From assembly GCF_012726195.1 (NCBI RefSeq), contig NZ_JAASAF010000006.1, positions 124,001 through 188,000 of the forward strand: DNA of 64,000 nt, read 5' to 3'. The notes beneath the pieces are model-generated. The model had not been told where the DNA came from. It worked only from the letters and a program-made list of their open reading frames with translations, and searched no databases. Each line of letters opens with the position of its first letter. Position 1 is the stretch's first letter. Both the position numbers and the translations under genes were made by a program. The DNA is from Rhodococcus sp. HNM0563. Lineage in GTDB: Bacteria; Actinomycetota; Actinomycetes; Mycobacteriales; Mycobacteriaceae. Positions 26,033-37,100 of the stretch are shown piece after piece.

Positions 26033-26980
26033 ATGTCGAAACTCCACGTAGTCGCCGGCGCCGGGCCTGTAGGCGCCACTGTCGCGGAACGACTCGCAGC
26101 GCAGGGCCACCGAGTCCGCGTCCTCACCCGCTCGGGAAGCGGACCGGAGGGCCCCGGAATCGAACGCCTGCGCATCGACGTCAACGACCCCCGCGCTCTC
26201 GACCAGGCACTGATCGGCCCCGACGGCGACAGCGCCGTTGCCTTCTACATGTGCATCCACGGCTCGGCCTACTCCGCGGAAGTCTGGGAAAAGGAACTCC
26301 CCAGCGCCGAGCAGGTCGTGCTCGACGCTGCCGGCCGCATCGGCGCGGTCGTCGTGTTCCCCGAGAGCCTCTACTCCTACAGCTCACCGCATGAGGTCAT
26401 GACCGAGAACTCGCCCCGCAAGGCGACCCGCGGCAAACTCGGTGTGCGCACTCGACTGCTCGCAGCCCGTGACGCACATTCCACACCGACCGTAAGCGTT
26501 GTGGCATCGGACTTCTTCGGCCCCCACGTCCTCGAAGCCCATGCAGGTGAACGCATGGTCCCCACCGTCCTCGCCGGAAAGACCTCCCGGGTCCTCGGAT
26601 CAGCGGACACACCGCACTCGTTCACCTATGTGCCCGATCTCGCAGCCGCGATGATCGCCGCCGCGGGCAACGAGGAAGTGTGGAACCGCGTCCTGCACGC
26701 TCCCACGGCGCCCGCGGTGACACAACGCGAGATGGCCACTGCTTTCGCGGCCGCCGCGGGAATGCCCGCACCGAAGGTAGGGACCGTCCCCGCATGGGTA
26801 CTCCACGCAGGCGGGCTCATGAACCGCGATCTTCGCGAACTCGCGGAAACCGTCTACATGTTCACCGATCCGTTCGTGATGGACTCGAGCCGCACCGAGG
26901 CAGATCTCGGGTTGGCGCCCACACCGCTCACCGAAGCAGCGGCAGCAACCGTGCGCTGGTGGCAGGACCGCGACCGGTAG
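26033..26980 (+). CDS. NAD(P)-binding Rossmann-fold oxidoreductase/epimerase-like
   Basis: 315 residues. LHVVAGAGPVGATVAERLAAQGH gives the GxGxxG nucleotide motif at residues 8-13, and the rest follows atypical/extended SDR or NmrA-like proteins: SLYSYSS in place of the Tyr motif, and PHSFTYVPDLAAAM late in the chain. It may be an enzyme or a redox sensor. AAAGGA lies eight bases before the ATG at 26033. Controlled, very likely, by the divergent TetR. Confidence 0.8.
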   Translation: MSKLHVVAGAGPVGATVAERLAAQGHRVRVLTRSGSGPEGPGIERLRIDVNDPRALDQALIGPDGDSAVAFYMCIHGSAYSAEVWEKELPSAEQVVLDAAGRIGAVVVFPESLYSYSSPHEVMTENSPRKATRGKLGVRTRLLAARDAHSTPTVSVVASDFFGPHVLEAHAGERMVPTVLAGKTSRVLGSADTPHSFTYVPDLAAAMIAAAGNEEVWNRVLHAPTAPAVTQREMATAFAAAAGMPAPKVGTVPAWVLHAGGLMNRDLRELAETVYMFTDPFVMDSSRTEADLGLAPTPLTEAAAATVRWWQDRDR

Positions 26981-27011
26981 ACCGCACCGACGGCGGATAG
27001 TCTCGAAACTT

Positions 27012-28304
27012 GTGCAGGACTCGAAGCGGCAGGCGTGGCAGTCGACGGTTTCCGCTCTCCGCGGATCACCGGGACTCCCGCGCCTGACGCTCGTGCGCTT
27101 CGCGAGCCAGTTCGGCGACGGCATGTTCCAGGCCGCACTCGGCGGAGCGATCCTGTTCAATCCCGAACGGCACGCAGACCCCGTGGCGATCGCTGCGGGG
27201 TTCACGGTTCTGCTGCTTCCGTACTCCGTGATCGGCCCCTTCGCAGGCGCGCTTCTCGATCGCTGGGACCGCCGTTCGGTTCTGCTGTGGGCCAATGTGC
27301 TGCGCGGAGTCTTCATTCTCGCTGCCGCCACCGTGCTCATCACCGGCGGAGCGCAGACACCATTGATGGTGCTCGCCCTCGCCGCCGTAGGGGTGAGCCG
27401 CTTCGTTCTCGCGGGGGTGTCGGCATCCCTTCCCCATGTGGTGAACCAATCCTGGCTCGTCCCTGTCAATTCCGTTCTCGCCACGGCAGGCTCGGCCGTA
27501 TCGGCTGCCGGCGCCGGCGCCGCTGTCACCACGATCGCGCTCGTCGGTGCAGGCGACCTCGGTTCCGGTATCGCTGTCGCACTGGGGGCGTCCGGTTCGG
27601 TGATCGGCGCGGTCGCCGCGGGCGGCTTCGCACGTCACGCACTGGGACCGGACGGCGCGCGGCCCCGGGCGGTGGTGCACACCATCGTCTCCGGTCTGCG
27701 AACCGGAGCAACAGCGGTCTGGGAAGCTCCCGGTGTCGCCGCCGCCATGATCGGAATCGGCGCGCACCGCATCGTCTTCGGTATCGACACGCTGATCATG
27801 GTGCTCGTGCTCCGCAACACCGAACAGGAGACGTCACTGCCCGGCGGGCTTGCAGGATTCGGTGTGGCGGTCGCCGCCACCGCAGTCGGCATGCTCGTGG
27901 CCGCGATCGTCGCACCGTTCCTCATCCCACGACTCGGCCGGCCGCGCACGGTCACCCTCGGGTTGATCGTCGCGGCGGTGGTTCAGCTCTTGTTCGTCAC
28001 AGCGGTGGCCCAGGGACCTCTGCTCATCGCGGCCTTCCTTCTCGGACTCGCAGGACAGACGATCAAGCTCACCGGTGACGCCGCAATGCAGATGGACATC
28101 GACGATGCCCGCCGTGGCCAGGTATTCGCGTTGCAGGACACCGTGTTCAACATCGCGTTCCTCGCAGCACTCGCAATCGCTGCATTCGTCATCGCGCCGG
28201 ACGGCCGTTCACCCGCACTTGCTGTCGCCGGTGCGGCGATCTACGTGCTCGGTGTGATCGGGGTGCTTGCGATCAGGCGCTATCGGATCGACAGCGGGAG
28301 TTGA
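27012..28304 (+). CDS. MFS transporter
   Basis: 430 residues with about 12 membrane helices. RFASQFGDGMFQAALGGAIL is the first helix, and LLDRWDRRSVL is the loop-2-3 motif of drug/macrolide-type MFS proteins. Likely exporter, substrate unknown. The start is a GTG at 27012 without Shine-Dalgarno; TAGTCT eight bases upstream suggests a leaderless transcript separate from the oxidoreductase gene 31 bases before. Its stop touches the modC stop on the other strand (28304/28305). Confidence 0.85.
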   Translation: MQDSKRQAWQSTVSALRGSPGLPRLTLVRFASQFGDGMFQAALGGAILFNPERHADPVAIAAGFTVLLLPYSVIGPFAGALLDRWDRRSVLLWANVLRGVFILAAATVLITGGAQTPLMVLALAAVGVSRFVLAGVSASLPHVVNQSWLVPVNSVLATAGSAVSAAGAGAAVTTIALVGAGDLGSGIAVALGASGSVIGAVAAGGFARHALGPDGARPRAVVHTIVSGLRTGATAVWEAPGVAAAMIGIGAHRIVFGIDTLIMVLVLRNTEQETSLPGGLAGFGVAVAATAVGMLVAAIVAPFLIPRLGRPRTVTLGLIVAAVVQLLFVTAVAQGPLLIAAFLLGLAGQTIKLTGDAAMQMDIDDARRGQVFALQDTVFNIAFLAALAIAAFVIAPDGRSPALAVAGAAIYVLGVIGVLAIRRYRIDSGS

Positions 28305-29360
28305 TCACACAACGCGGTGGATCCGGATCTCAGTGGCCTTGACCACGAACCACACGGTTACTCCGGGTTCGAGTGTCAGGTCGACGGCCGCGGCCGTCGT
28401 GATTTCGGCCGACAATCCGCTCGACGCACGCACCAGCACCGTCGCACCCCTCGCCTCGATTTCACCGACCGTGACACGCAGCGTATTCCGCGGGCTTCCA
28501 TGCGGTGGTTCGGTGTAGACGGCCACCGCGGACGGTGGAAACACTGCTGCCGCCGCAGCGCCGGAGGGGCAGTCGTCGTCGACGAGGCCGTGCACGAGGC
28601 CCACTTCCGTGGCAAGACCGTCGGCTTCGAGGGCCCCGCCCAGCAGGTTCGTTCCAGCGATGCGCGCGGCAAATGCACTGCGCGGGCGCGTCAGGACCCG
28701 TTGCACAGTGTCGTCTTCGACGATCCGCCCACCGTCGACGACTACCACCCGATCCGCCAGTGCCAGGACATCGAGGGGATCATGGGTCACGATCAGCGCT
28801 GTACGACGGTCTTCACGCAGCACCCTGCGCAACAGCGAGCGCACGGCAGGGGCCGTTGCGACATCGAGTGCAGCCATCGGCTCGTCGAGTAGGAGCAGTT
28901 CCGGATCTGCCGCCAATGCCCTCGCGACCGCGATACGCTGAGACTGCCCACCTGAAAGCTGATGCGGTGTGCGATCAGCGAATTCGACGGCGTCGACATC
29001 CTTCAACCAGCGCATGGCGACCTCGCGTGCAGCACTGCGCCCCCGGCCCGCACTGCGGGGTGCGAACGCCACGTTGTCGAGTGCGGTCAAGTGCGGAAAC
29101 AGCAGTGCCTGCTGGGCGAGCAGAGCGACCGAACGTTTATGAGGTGGCACCGCTGCACGCGCCTCTGTATCGGTGAGAACGCGATCGCCCAATTCCACTC
29201 GGCCCCGGTCCGGTCGGATCAATCCGGCGATCACCCCGAGAAGCGTGGATTTGCCGGCTCCGTTCGGCCCGAGCACCGCGACAGTGCTGCCCGCGTCCAC
29301 GTCGAGCTCGACCTCGAAATCGCGCTCGTCGACACTCGCGTGCACGCGCAGCCGGCTCAT
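28305..29360 (-). CDS. modC: Molybdate ABC transporter ATP-binding protein
   Basis: 351 residues. Walker [10 protein letters not shown] (about 34-42), Q-loop [11 protein letters not shown], signature LSGGQSQR, Walker B LLLLDEP and the H-loop THD are all present; a C-terminal TOBE/Mop domain starts around residue 285. It powers molybdate import. It overlaps modB by four bases. In this genome the molybdenum could serve the nitrate reductase encoded about 5 kb away. Confidence 0.93.
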   Translation of the reverse strand: MSRLRVHASVDERDFEVELDVDAGSTVAVLGPNGAGKSTLLGVIAGLIRPDRGRVELGDRVLTDTEARAAVPPHKRSVALLAQQALLFPHLTALDNVAFAPRSAGRGRSAAREVAMRWLKDVDAVEFADRTPHQLSGGQSQRIAVARALAADPELLLLDEPMAALDVATAPAVRSLLRRVLREDRRTALIVTHDPLDVLALADRVVVVDGGRIVEDDTVQRVLTRPRSAFAARIAGTNLLGGALEADGLATEVGLVHGLVDDDCPSGAAAAAVFPPSAVAVYTEPPHGSPRNTLRVTVGEIEARGATVLVRASSGLSAEITTAAAVDLTLEPGVTVWFVVKATEIRIHRVV

Positions 29361-30157
29361 TCCGGTCCTCCCTTCGAGTGTCGCGAGTGCACGGCGACGA
29401 CGATCACGAGTGCAACGACGATGAGCAGCAGCGACAGGGCCACCGCTGCGTCCGGATCTGTCTCACGTCGCAGATAGATCTCGAGTGGCAGCGTCCGGGT
29501 AGTGCCCTGGAGACTGCCCGCGAAGGTGAGGGTCGCGCCGAATTCTCCGAGTGCACGGGCGAATGCGAGCACCGCACCCGATGCGAGCCCCGGTAGCACG
29601 AGCGGAAGTGTGACGCGACGGAAGACGGTGGTGGGCCTCGCACCGAGTGTGGCAGCGACGTTTTCGTACCTGTTGCCCGCTGTGCGCAGAGCACCTTCGA
29701 GGCTCATCACGAGGAACGGTAGTGCCACGAACGTCTGCGCCACTACCACTGCGGTGGTGGAGAAGGCGATGCTGATCCCGAACACTTCGAGTTGCTCACC
29801 GATCAGCCCCCGTCGCCCGTAGGTGTAGAGAAGCGCGATACCCCCGACGACGGGGGGCAGGACCAGCGGCAGCAATACCAGCGCGCGGAGCACCCGCAGA
29901 CCGGGAATACTGCTGCGCGCCAATACAAGCGCCATGGGTATTCCCAGGATCATGCACAGCACAGTGCTCGACGTTGCGGTCACGAGACTGAGTTCGAGCG
30001 CCTCGAGTGACGCCTCCGATGTGATCAGCTCTGGGTAGTTCGCCCAGTCGACCGTGAGGAGCATCGCGGCCAGCGGCACCGCGATGAAGAGCAATCCCAC
30101 CGCGGCAGGCGCGTACATCCACGAAGGTATCCCCGTGGACGCGCGCGGGGGGCTCAC
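29357..30157 (-). CDS. modB: Molybdate ABC transporter permease
   Basis: 266 residues with five to six membrane helices. The ABC-binding loop near [20 protein letters not shown] matches the permease EAA motif that docks on ModC. It overlaps modA by four bases and modC by four bases, so all three are coupled. Confidence 0.93.
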   Translation of the reverse strand: MSPPRASTGIPSWMYAPAAVGLLFIAVPLAAMLLTVDWANYPELITSEASLEALELSLVTATSSTVLCMILGIPMALVLARSSIPGLRVLRALVLLPLVLPPVVGGIALLYTYGRRGLIGEQLEVFGISIAFSTTAVVVAQTFVALPFLVMSLEGALRTAGNRYENVAATLGARPTTVFRRVTLPLVLPGLASGAVLAFARALGEFGATLTFAGSLQGTTRTLPLEIYLRRETDPDAAVALSLLLIVVALVIVVAVHSRHSKGGPE

Positions 30158-30921
30158 GGTGCGCCGAATCCTGCGTTTCCGAGAACGGCACGCCCTTGTT
30201 CACCGGTGACGAAGTCGACGAATTCCGCTGCCAATTCGGCATTGTCGGCTGCCGCGAGCTCGGCAATCGGATAGGTGTTGACGGCTCCGGACGACTCCGG
30301 GAACGCAACCGCGGTCACCGATTCGCCTGCGCCGGTCGCATCGGTGACGTACACGAGACCCGCGTCCGCCTGACCGGAAGTGACCTTACCGAGGACATCG
30401 GTCACCGAGGATTCCTCCGAAACCGGAGTGAGAGTCACTCCCGAGGCCTCCTCGACCCGCTCGGTCGCGGCCCCGCACGGCACCTGCGGTGCACACACGA
30501 CGACCGAGAGCCCTTCCCGGGAGAGATCGGCGAACGAGGCAATGTTCTCCGGGTTTCCCGGCTCGGTGACGATGGTCAGGACGTTGGTCGCGAACTCTAC
30601 GGGCTCACCCGCAACCAGTCCGGCGTCGACGGCATCACCCATGGTCTTCGTGTCGGCCGATGCAAACACGTCGGCAGGTGCGCCCTCTTCGAGCTGCGTG
30701 ACGAGAGACGACGATCCGGCGAAGGAGAACTCCACGGTCACCCCGGGGTTTGCGTCTTCGAAGAGATCGCCGAGCTCGGTGAATGTCGACTGCAGTGATG
30801 CTGCTGCAAACACCGTCAGGGTCTCGGACTCCTCTTTGCCGGCATCACTGTTCGCACAGGACGTCAGGACGAGAGCGGCGGCGATTCCCGCCGACGCTGC
30901 GACGACAGCGCGGATCTTCAT
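30154..30921 (-). CDS. modA: Molybdate-binding lipoprotein
   Basis: 255 residues. The signal ends in the lipobox LTSC, anchoring the binding protein outside the membrane. [27 protein letters not shown] and [10 protein letters not shown] are the oxyanion-binding motifs of ModA; the Ser residues in these loops bind molybdate. The ATG at 30921 overlaps the regulator's stop (TGATG), preferred over an upstream start that would lie inside the regulator gene. Confidence 0.93.
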   Translation of the reverse strand: MKIRAVVAASAGIAAALVLTSCANSDAGKEESETLTVFAAASLQSTFTELGDLFEDANPGVTVEFSFAGSSSLVTQLEEGAPADVFASADTKTMGDAVDAGLVAGEPVEFATNVLTIVTEPGNPENIASFADLSREGLSVVVCAPQVPCGAATERVEEASGVTLTPVSEESSVTDVLGKVTSGQADAGLVYVTDATGAGESVTAVAFPESSGAVNTYPIAELAAADNAELAAEFVDFVTGEQGRAVLGNAGFGAP

Positions 30922-31322
30922 CAGTTCTCCCCGGGGGTTTCGACGATGACGTTGGTGGATTTGACGACGGCGACCGAGATGCTGCCCGGTACGAGACCGA
31001 GTTCTTCCACGGCCTCGGTACTCATGAGCGAGACGATCCGGTGCGGGCCGCATTGCATCTCCACCTGCGACATCACCGTGTCGGACACGACGCGCGTGAC
31101 GAGTCCGACCAGCCGGTTGCGCGCGGAGCTTCCGACACCCAGCAGGTCGGGTGCCTCGGTGGCCTGTGCCCGGGCAAAGGCTGCGAGTTCACCACCTTCG
31201 ACGACCTTGCGTCCCGAGTCGTCCTTGGTCGCCGAGAGCAGACCTTGATCGACCCAGCGACGCACGGTGTCGTCGCTGACTCCAAGGAGAGCCGCGGCGT
31301 CTCTTATCCGCACATTCGTCAT
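30921..31322 (-). CDS. Mod operon regulator: HTH plus molybdate-binding Mop domain
   Basis: 133 residues. The N-terminal 45 residues are an excisionase/MerR-like HTH (IRDAAALLGVSDDTVRRWVDQG) and the last 65 residues are a single Mop/TOBE domain (SARNRLVGLVTRV ... VSLMSTEAVEELGLVPGS ... VVKSTNVIV). ModE of E. coli has a different HTH and two Mop repeats, so this is the shorter actinobacterial type. It should sense molybdate and repress the operon that it heads. Start at 31322 is preferred over 31358. Confidence 0.85.
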   Translation of the reverse strand: MTNVRIRDAAALLGVSDDTVRRWVDQGLLSATKDDSGRKVVEGGELAAFARAQATEAPDLLGVGSSARNRLVGLVTRVVSDTVMSQVEMQCGPHRIVSLMSTEAVEELGLVPGSISVAVVKSTNVIVETPGEN

Positions 31323-31338
31323 GAACTGGACGATACTT

Positions 31339-31364
31339 CCGCGTTTGCGTATGAACAAGCGCGG
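31339..31364. promoter_or_regulatory. Inverted repeat before the mod operon
   Basis: CCGCGTTTG (31339-31347), eight bases, CAAGCGCGG (31356-31364): nine-base arms with one mismatch, 16 bp upstream of the HTH-Mop regulator start. Its position suits the operator of that regulator; the binding is inference. Confidence 0.5.
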
Positions 31365-31398
31365 ATTACTTTACAACGCGTGGCCGCAGCCGCGGCCG

Positions 31399-33021
31399 CT
31401 ATTCGGGGCTCGGGTCGGGGATCTCGTCCGGCTTGTATGCGGGAAGACGCGAAGCCGGGAGGATAGCGATAACGCTGATCCCCGCGAGGATCAGCAATCC
31501 GGTCTTCAGGGCCCTCAGTCTGGCATCGGTGTTGATCTGCACGGCCGCATCGACCACCTCCGGCGAGGCACTCGTCTCGCTGAGCACTTCGCGAAGCTGG
31601 TCGTTGCTCACGAAGTTGATGTCGTCGAGGTCGATCTCCGCAACGATGGACTCCGGGATCTCGACATCGTTGGCCACCGACTGAGCGACGTTCAGTCCGA
31701 GAAGCGTCACGAGCATCGCCCCCGCCACTGCGGTCCCGACAGCGGAGGCGAGATTCTGGGTCGTGCCTCGAACCGATCCCACATCCCCGGCCAGCTCTTT
31801 CGGCGCCGAGGTCACGAGCACGTTGAACACCAATGTGACCAACGCGCCCTGGCCCATGCCGAAGACGATCAGACCCACGATCGTCGGCAGGGTTTCCCAG
31901 TCGTTCGTCACGACGAAGGCAAGCCATACCAGCGCAACCGTGGTCAGGACGAACGAGAACATCCCGATGGCCCTTGGGCTGAACCGCTTGTAGAAGCGGA
32001 TGATCAAGGTGGCCGTGACGAACACCGTCAGATTGAACGGCATCATTGCCAGTGAGGTGTCGAACGGCGAGCGTCCCTGAACGATCTGGATGTACAGCGG
32101 AACAGTGAAGTTCAACGCAGCTTCGAGCGCGACAACCACGAACATTGCGTAGAGGGCCGCTCGCTCACGCGACGAGCCGAGCACCGACAGACTGACCAGC
32201 GGGACCTTGCCGACCCGCACCCTGCGCCTGGTCCACAACAAGAATGCCTGGCCGAGAACGACACCGAGGACGATGAGGATCGGCGCCGGCGACAATCCGA
32301 CGACATCGAACGGCGCTCCCTCACGGGCAATGAGCAGGCCCCAACCGTTGAGATTGTTGAATCCCAAGGTCAATACCACGATCGCGACACCGATCAGAGT
32401 CGCAGCGACGACATCGATCTCGACCGACGAGTTACCCCGATCCGAGCGGAGAGTGAAACTGAAGACGAACACCGCGACCGCAATGGCCAGCACGATCGCG
32501 AACACCGGCCGCCACCCCACGGTCGCGCCGAGCGCGCCGCCGATCAGGAACGCGCTCATCCCGGAGAACGCGCGGGCCGAGCCGAGTGAGCCGATGGCGG
32601 TCGCCTGCTGGGTGCCGTGATAGTTCTCCGCGATCAACGCGACGAGCGCAGGCACGATGATGGCTGCAGAAACCCCCGCGAGCGTCTGCGCGGCAATGAC
32701 GAACTCCACCGTCGGCGCGAGGATCATCATCAACGACGAACCGCCGAATACGACAACCACGATGCGGAACACCAGGACCCACCCGAAACGCTGACCGAGT
32801 TTCGCGCCGAGCATCACCAGCGCGGCCACGCCGATCCCGTACATGACGATGGCGGTGCTCACCGCGGTCGGCGGCGCGCCGAATTCGTCGACCATGCCTC
32901 CGATCGACACAGGTAGCGCAGCGACGTTGAACGACATCAGGATCTGGCCGAGGAACAAACCGATCATCGGCAGCCACGAGTTGCGCTCTTCGACGCTCAC
33001 GGTGTCCTGTCCGGTACTCAT
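31399..33021 (-). CDS. MFS exporter, DHA2 (14-helix) family
   Basis: 540 residues with about 14 membrane helices. The first helix region WLPMIGLFLGQILMSFNVAALPVSIGG and the motif-C-like GSARAFSGMSAFLIGGALG are typical of EmrB/QacA-type drug:H+ antiporters; a ~70-residue extracellular loop precedes the last helix (about 450-510). The ATG at 33021 overlaps the glutaminase stop (TGATG) and has AAGGGG nine bases upstream; an in-frame start further upstream would lie inside the glutaminase gene. Substrate unknown; coupling to glutaminase might hint at glutamine/glutamate or a pH-related role. Confidence 0.85.
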   Translation of the reverse strand: MSTGQDTVSVEERNSWLPMIGLFLGQILMSFNVAALPVSIGGMVDEFGAPPTAVSTAIVMYGIGVAALVMLGAKLGQRFGWVLVFRIVVVVFGGSSLMMILAPTVEFVIAAQTLAGVSAAIIVPALVALIAENYHGTQQATAIGSLGSARAFSGMSAFLIGGALGATVGWRPVFAIVLAIAVAVFVFSFTLRSDRGNSSVEIDVVAATLIGVAIVVLTLGFNNLNGWGLLIAREGAPFDVVGLSPAPILIVLGVVLGQAFLLWTRRRVRVGKVPLVSLSVLGSSRERAALYAMFVVVALEAALNFTVPLYIQIVQGRSPFDTSLAMMPFNLTVFVTATLIIRFYKRFSPRAIGMFSFVLTTVALVWLAFVVTNDWETLPTIVGLIVFGMGQGALVTLVFNVLVTSAPKELAGDVGSVRGTTQNLASAVGTAVAGAMLVTLLGLNVAQSVANDVEIPESIVAEIDLDDINFVSNDQLREVLSETSASPEVVDAAVQINTDARLRALKTGLLILAGISVIAILPASRLPAYKPDEIPDPSPE

Positions 33022-34031
33022 CACAAGAGCCCCTTCCGTGGAGAATGTGCGGCGGAAGCAAAGATGTTCAATCCCAGTACCCTCGACAGATAGCCGGTAG
33101 CCCGCTGCCCTCGAACACTGTTGCCCGCGGAGTCCAGGCGCGGTGAGAACACCCCGATTCCGCACTTGCCGGGCGCAATCGACACGATGCCGCCCGCGAC
33201 GCCGGACTTGGCAGGCAATCCGATCTCGAAAAGCCACTCGCCGGAACGCTCGTACAGGCCCGTTGCAGACAGAACCGCGAGCGTGTCACGACACACGCCG
33301 GGCGGCACCACTCGTCTACCGGTAAGAGGATTGACGCCCCCGTCCGCGAGGGTTGCGCCCATGACAGCGAGGTCGCGAGCATCAACGTTCAATGAACACT
33401 GCTTCGTGTACACATCGACCACCTCGTCGGGATCGAGCTCGACACGTCCGTAGCTCGCGAGCAACTGCGCAATGGCGCGGTTGCGCTGATTCGACTCGGC
33501 TTCGGACCTGTAGACGACCTCGTCCAGTTCCAATCGGCGCCCCGCGAACTCGGACAACCCCGTCAGGACGGCTTCCCATCGTTCATCCGCGCAAGCACCG
33601 GGCACGAGCGCTGTCGTTGCTATGGCCCCCGCATTGACCATGGGGTTCATCGGGTGCCCGTCGTTGAGCTCGATCGCGATAACCGAGTTGAAGGCGGCCC
33701 CGGAGTTGTTCACCCCGACGCGTTCGCGAACGAGCTCGTGACCGAGCTCCTGGCATACCAGGGCGTAGACGAATGCCTTGGAAATCGACTGGATCGAGAA
33801 CTCGATACGCGTATCGCCCGACGAATGAACAACACCGTCCGTGCCCACCACGCACACACCGAATCGATCCGGGTCCGCCTCGGCAAGCGCCGGAATGTAG
33901 TCGGCCACCGCACCGTCTCGGAGGGTCCGGTAGCGTCGATGGGCAGCCTCGACGAGCGAGTCCACTTCGTTCCATTCGGGTAGCAACCCCGTGGAAACTT
34001 CCTGTGAGACGTCCGAGAGCCCGAGCTCCAC
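33021..34031 (-). CDS. glsA: Glutaminase
   Basis: 336 residues. Glutaminase of the serine beta-lactamase-like fold, hydrolysing glutamine to glutamate and ammonia. The SxxK motif is SISK (S82, K85), and NSGAAFNSVIAIE, GHPMNPMVNAGAI, YRSEAESNQRNRAIA and LPAKSGVAGGI are all family signatures. A GTG at 34031 preceded by GGGGAGGG is preferred; a TTG at 34064 would add 11 residues without a ribosome site. Translationally coupled to the DHA2 exporter. Confidence 0.93.
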   Translation of the reverse strand: MELGLSDVSQEVSTGLLPEWNEVDSLVEAAHRRYRTLRDGAVADYIPALAEADPDRFGVCVVGTDGVVHSSGDTRIEFSIQSISKAFVYALVCQELGHELVRERVGVNNSGAAFNSVIAIELNDGHPMNPMVNAGAIATTALVPGACADERWEAVLTGLSEFAGRRLELDEVVYRSEAESNQRNRAIAQLLASYGRVELDPDEVVDVYTKQCSLNVDARDLAVMGATLADGGVNPLTGRRVVPPGVCRDTLAVLSATGLYERSGEWLFEIGLPAKSGVAGGIVSIAPGKCGIGVFSPRLDSAGNSVRGQRATGYLSRVLGLNIFASAAHSPRKGLL

Positions 34032-34160
34032 TGCAATCCCTCCCCGGACCACCGTGTGTGACAAGCATTCTGTGGCACAAACAATCCTGGGTGGACTGTA
34101 GACGGAACGTACGCCGCTCGCGGGAAGCGCGCCGATCTTGGTCAGGAAATGGGGATTCGT

Positions 34161-37100
34161 TCAGTACACGTCGCGCACATAACGCTTCTGCGCGATGAGC
34201 CCGTCGATATACGCAGTCGCCTGGTCCTGGTCGAGCCGGCCGTGGGCCTGCACCACGTCACGCAGAGCGGTGTCCACGTCTTTCGCCATCCGGGCGGCAT
34301 CACCACAGACGTAGAAGTGGGCACCGTCCTCCAGCCAGCGCCACAGACGCGCACCGTGTTCACGCATGCGGTCCTGCACGTAGATCTTCTGTCGCTGATC
34401 ACGGGAGAAGGCGAGGTCGAGCCCGGTGAGGAATCCGTCCGAATGCATTGCCTCGATCTCATCGCGGTACAGGTAATCGGTCTCGATTCGCTGGTCGCCG
34501 AAGAACAGCCAGTTACGTCCCGTGTGGCCGGACTCTCGACGGTCGTGGAGAAAGGCACGAAACGGCGCGATCCCCGTCCCCGGACCCACCATGATCATCG
34601 GTGTATCCGGCGACGACGGCGGTCGGAAGTGGTTGCTGCGCTGCACGAAAATCGGGATGTCCGCGCCCTTGCTGTGGTCGGCGAGGAAACTGGAGCACAC
34701 CCCTGCGCGGCCACGACCCGCGTTGTCGTACCGCACCACCGACACGGTCAACTGCACTTCACGAGAATTCACCTTGGGGCTCGACGAGATCGAATACATG
34801 CGGGGCTGGAGACGTTCGAGTAACGGCAACCATTCGTCCAGGGGTGCTTTGAAAGGATATTCGGCGATGATGTCCATCGCCTGCTTGCCCCACAGCCAAC
34901 GCTGCAGTTCGAGCTTGTTGCCGGGGCGGAGAAGTTTCGCGAGTTCGGCGCTTCCGGTCTGGTGTTGCACGAACTTCAGCAGGTCCGGTGTCACCCGGGT
35001 GATATCGAGGTGCCGTGTCGCGGCCTCGCGCAGCGGGATCGTCGGGAGTCCCGGGATCTCGGTGGGTGCCTCCGCGTCGAGAACGGTGACCTGAAGCCAT
35101 TCGTCCACGGTGTCCGGACGATTGGTGGGTACCACACCGAGTGCATCGCCCGCGCTGTATTCGAACGCAGGATCGAACAGTTCGAATCCGAATTGACGCA
35201 CTTCCTTCGACGAACCCGCACCACTGAGGCAGGTATTGCGAGTGAGCCGCGTGATCAGCGGCGACTTCCGCGAGTAGGACGGTGCTGCCGGTACCGGTGC
35301 GACAGCAGGCCCTGCACGTCCCGGAGCGCCATCGAAGTGCAGCTCGATCTCGCTGAGCCACTGCGCCGACCGCTCCTCGAAGTCGGGCTCGCAGTCGACG
35401 CGGGAAACGAGAGCGGTTGCGCCGAGCTCGGCCAGCCGCTCGTCGAGCTTTCTGCCGAATCCGCAGAAGTCGTCGAAACTCGAATCGCCGTACGCAAGAA
35501 TCGCATACCGCATTCCCGCGAGATCGGGAGCGTCGTCGCGGGTCAACGCCGCGAAGAAGGTGCTGCCGTTGTCGGGAGCGTCGCCGTCGCCGAACGTGCT
35601 CGCGACGACAAGCAGATTCGGGACATCGATCAGGCCTGCAACACCCAAATCGTTCAACGACATCGACCGCACTGCGCAGCCTGCAACTCGGAGCCGTGTG
35701 GCGCACGTTCCGGCGAACTCCTCGGCGTTGCCGGTCTGCGACGCCCACGCGACGACGACGGGTGTCCCTTCGCTTTCGCAGCCAGGATCGGTGGACTCGG
35801 GCCCTCGCGACCAGGCTCCTGCCAGCAGACCCTCGATCCATGTGCGCGTCGACGCAGAGAACGGCGCCGACGCAGGAAGCACCGGGACACCGCCGAAATC
35901 ACTCGAACGAATTCCTGCGAGCATGCCGGACAGGTAGATTCGTTCGATCTCATCGAGCGGGGGCGCCTCGATATCGAGACCGATCGCCGACGCGAGGAGA
36001 CCCGCCGGGTCGTCGACGACGTGTTCCGGTGGGTCGACCTTCGCCAACGCGACAGCGCACACCTTGAATTCGGGCTGGTGAGATACGGGATCGGTTGCGT
36101 CGTTGGTCACGGCGTTGATCGCGAGGTCCTCGCCGAACTTGTCGTTCCAATGGAACGGTGCGAAGCAGTTGCCCGGGCCCACACGGTCGGTGACCACCGC
36201 GGGAAGCACCGCACGGCCACGACGCGAGGTGATCTCGACGCGATCGCCGGCGGTGATAGCCAGTCGCTGCGCGTCGTACGGGTTGACCTCGACGAACGGA
36301 CCGGGCTCCAGCTTGTTGAGCTTGGCGACCCGGCCGGTCTTCGTCAGGGTGTGCCATTGATGCTGGACCCGTCCGGTATTGAGGATCAGTGGGTAATCGT
36401 CGTCGGGCAGTTCGGCGGCCGGGGCGTACGGACGCGGAAAGAAGCGGGCCCGGCCGTCCGGGGTGGCAAACACGTATCGGGGTGCGGTGCCGTCCTCGCG
36501 GACGAGCTGCGGCCGGACGGTGCCGTCGTTGAGATAACGGATGGGATTACGCGCGGCTCCTCCGGGCGGGCACGGCCACTGCACCGGCGTCCGGCGCAAC
36601 CGATCGTAGGTCACTCCGCGCAGGTCGTATCCGGTGTCCGGGTTCGCGAACCCGACGATCTCCTCGAAGATCTCGTCGGCACTCGAGTAGTCGAAGGCAC
36701 TGCCGAATCCCATCGCGGTGGCGACCCGGGCAATGATCTCCCAGTCGGGAACAGCGTCGCCGATCGGATCGACGGCCTGACCGACGAGATTGAGTGTTCG
36801 GTCAGAACCTATTGTCACGTAGTCCGATTCGGACCACAGCGCTCCGGGAAGCAGGACATCTGCGTGATCGGCGGTTTCCGTCTCGGCGAAACTGTCCTGC
36901 AGAATCACGAGTTCCGCTTTCTCGAGACCCTCGAGAACGGTCTTGCGGTTGGCGACGGTCGCTACGGGGTTGGTACAGATGATCCAGCAGGCCTTGATCC
37001 CCCCGGCAGCCATCTTCTCGAACATGTCGATCGTGCCGGTCCCCACCTCGGTCCGCAACGTGCCGCGGGGGAGGCCCCACCGTTCTTCGACGAACACACG

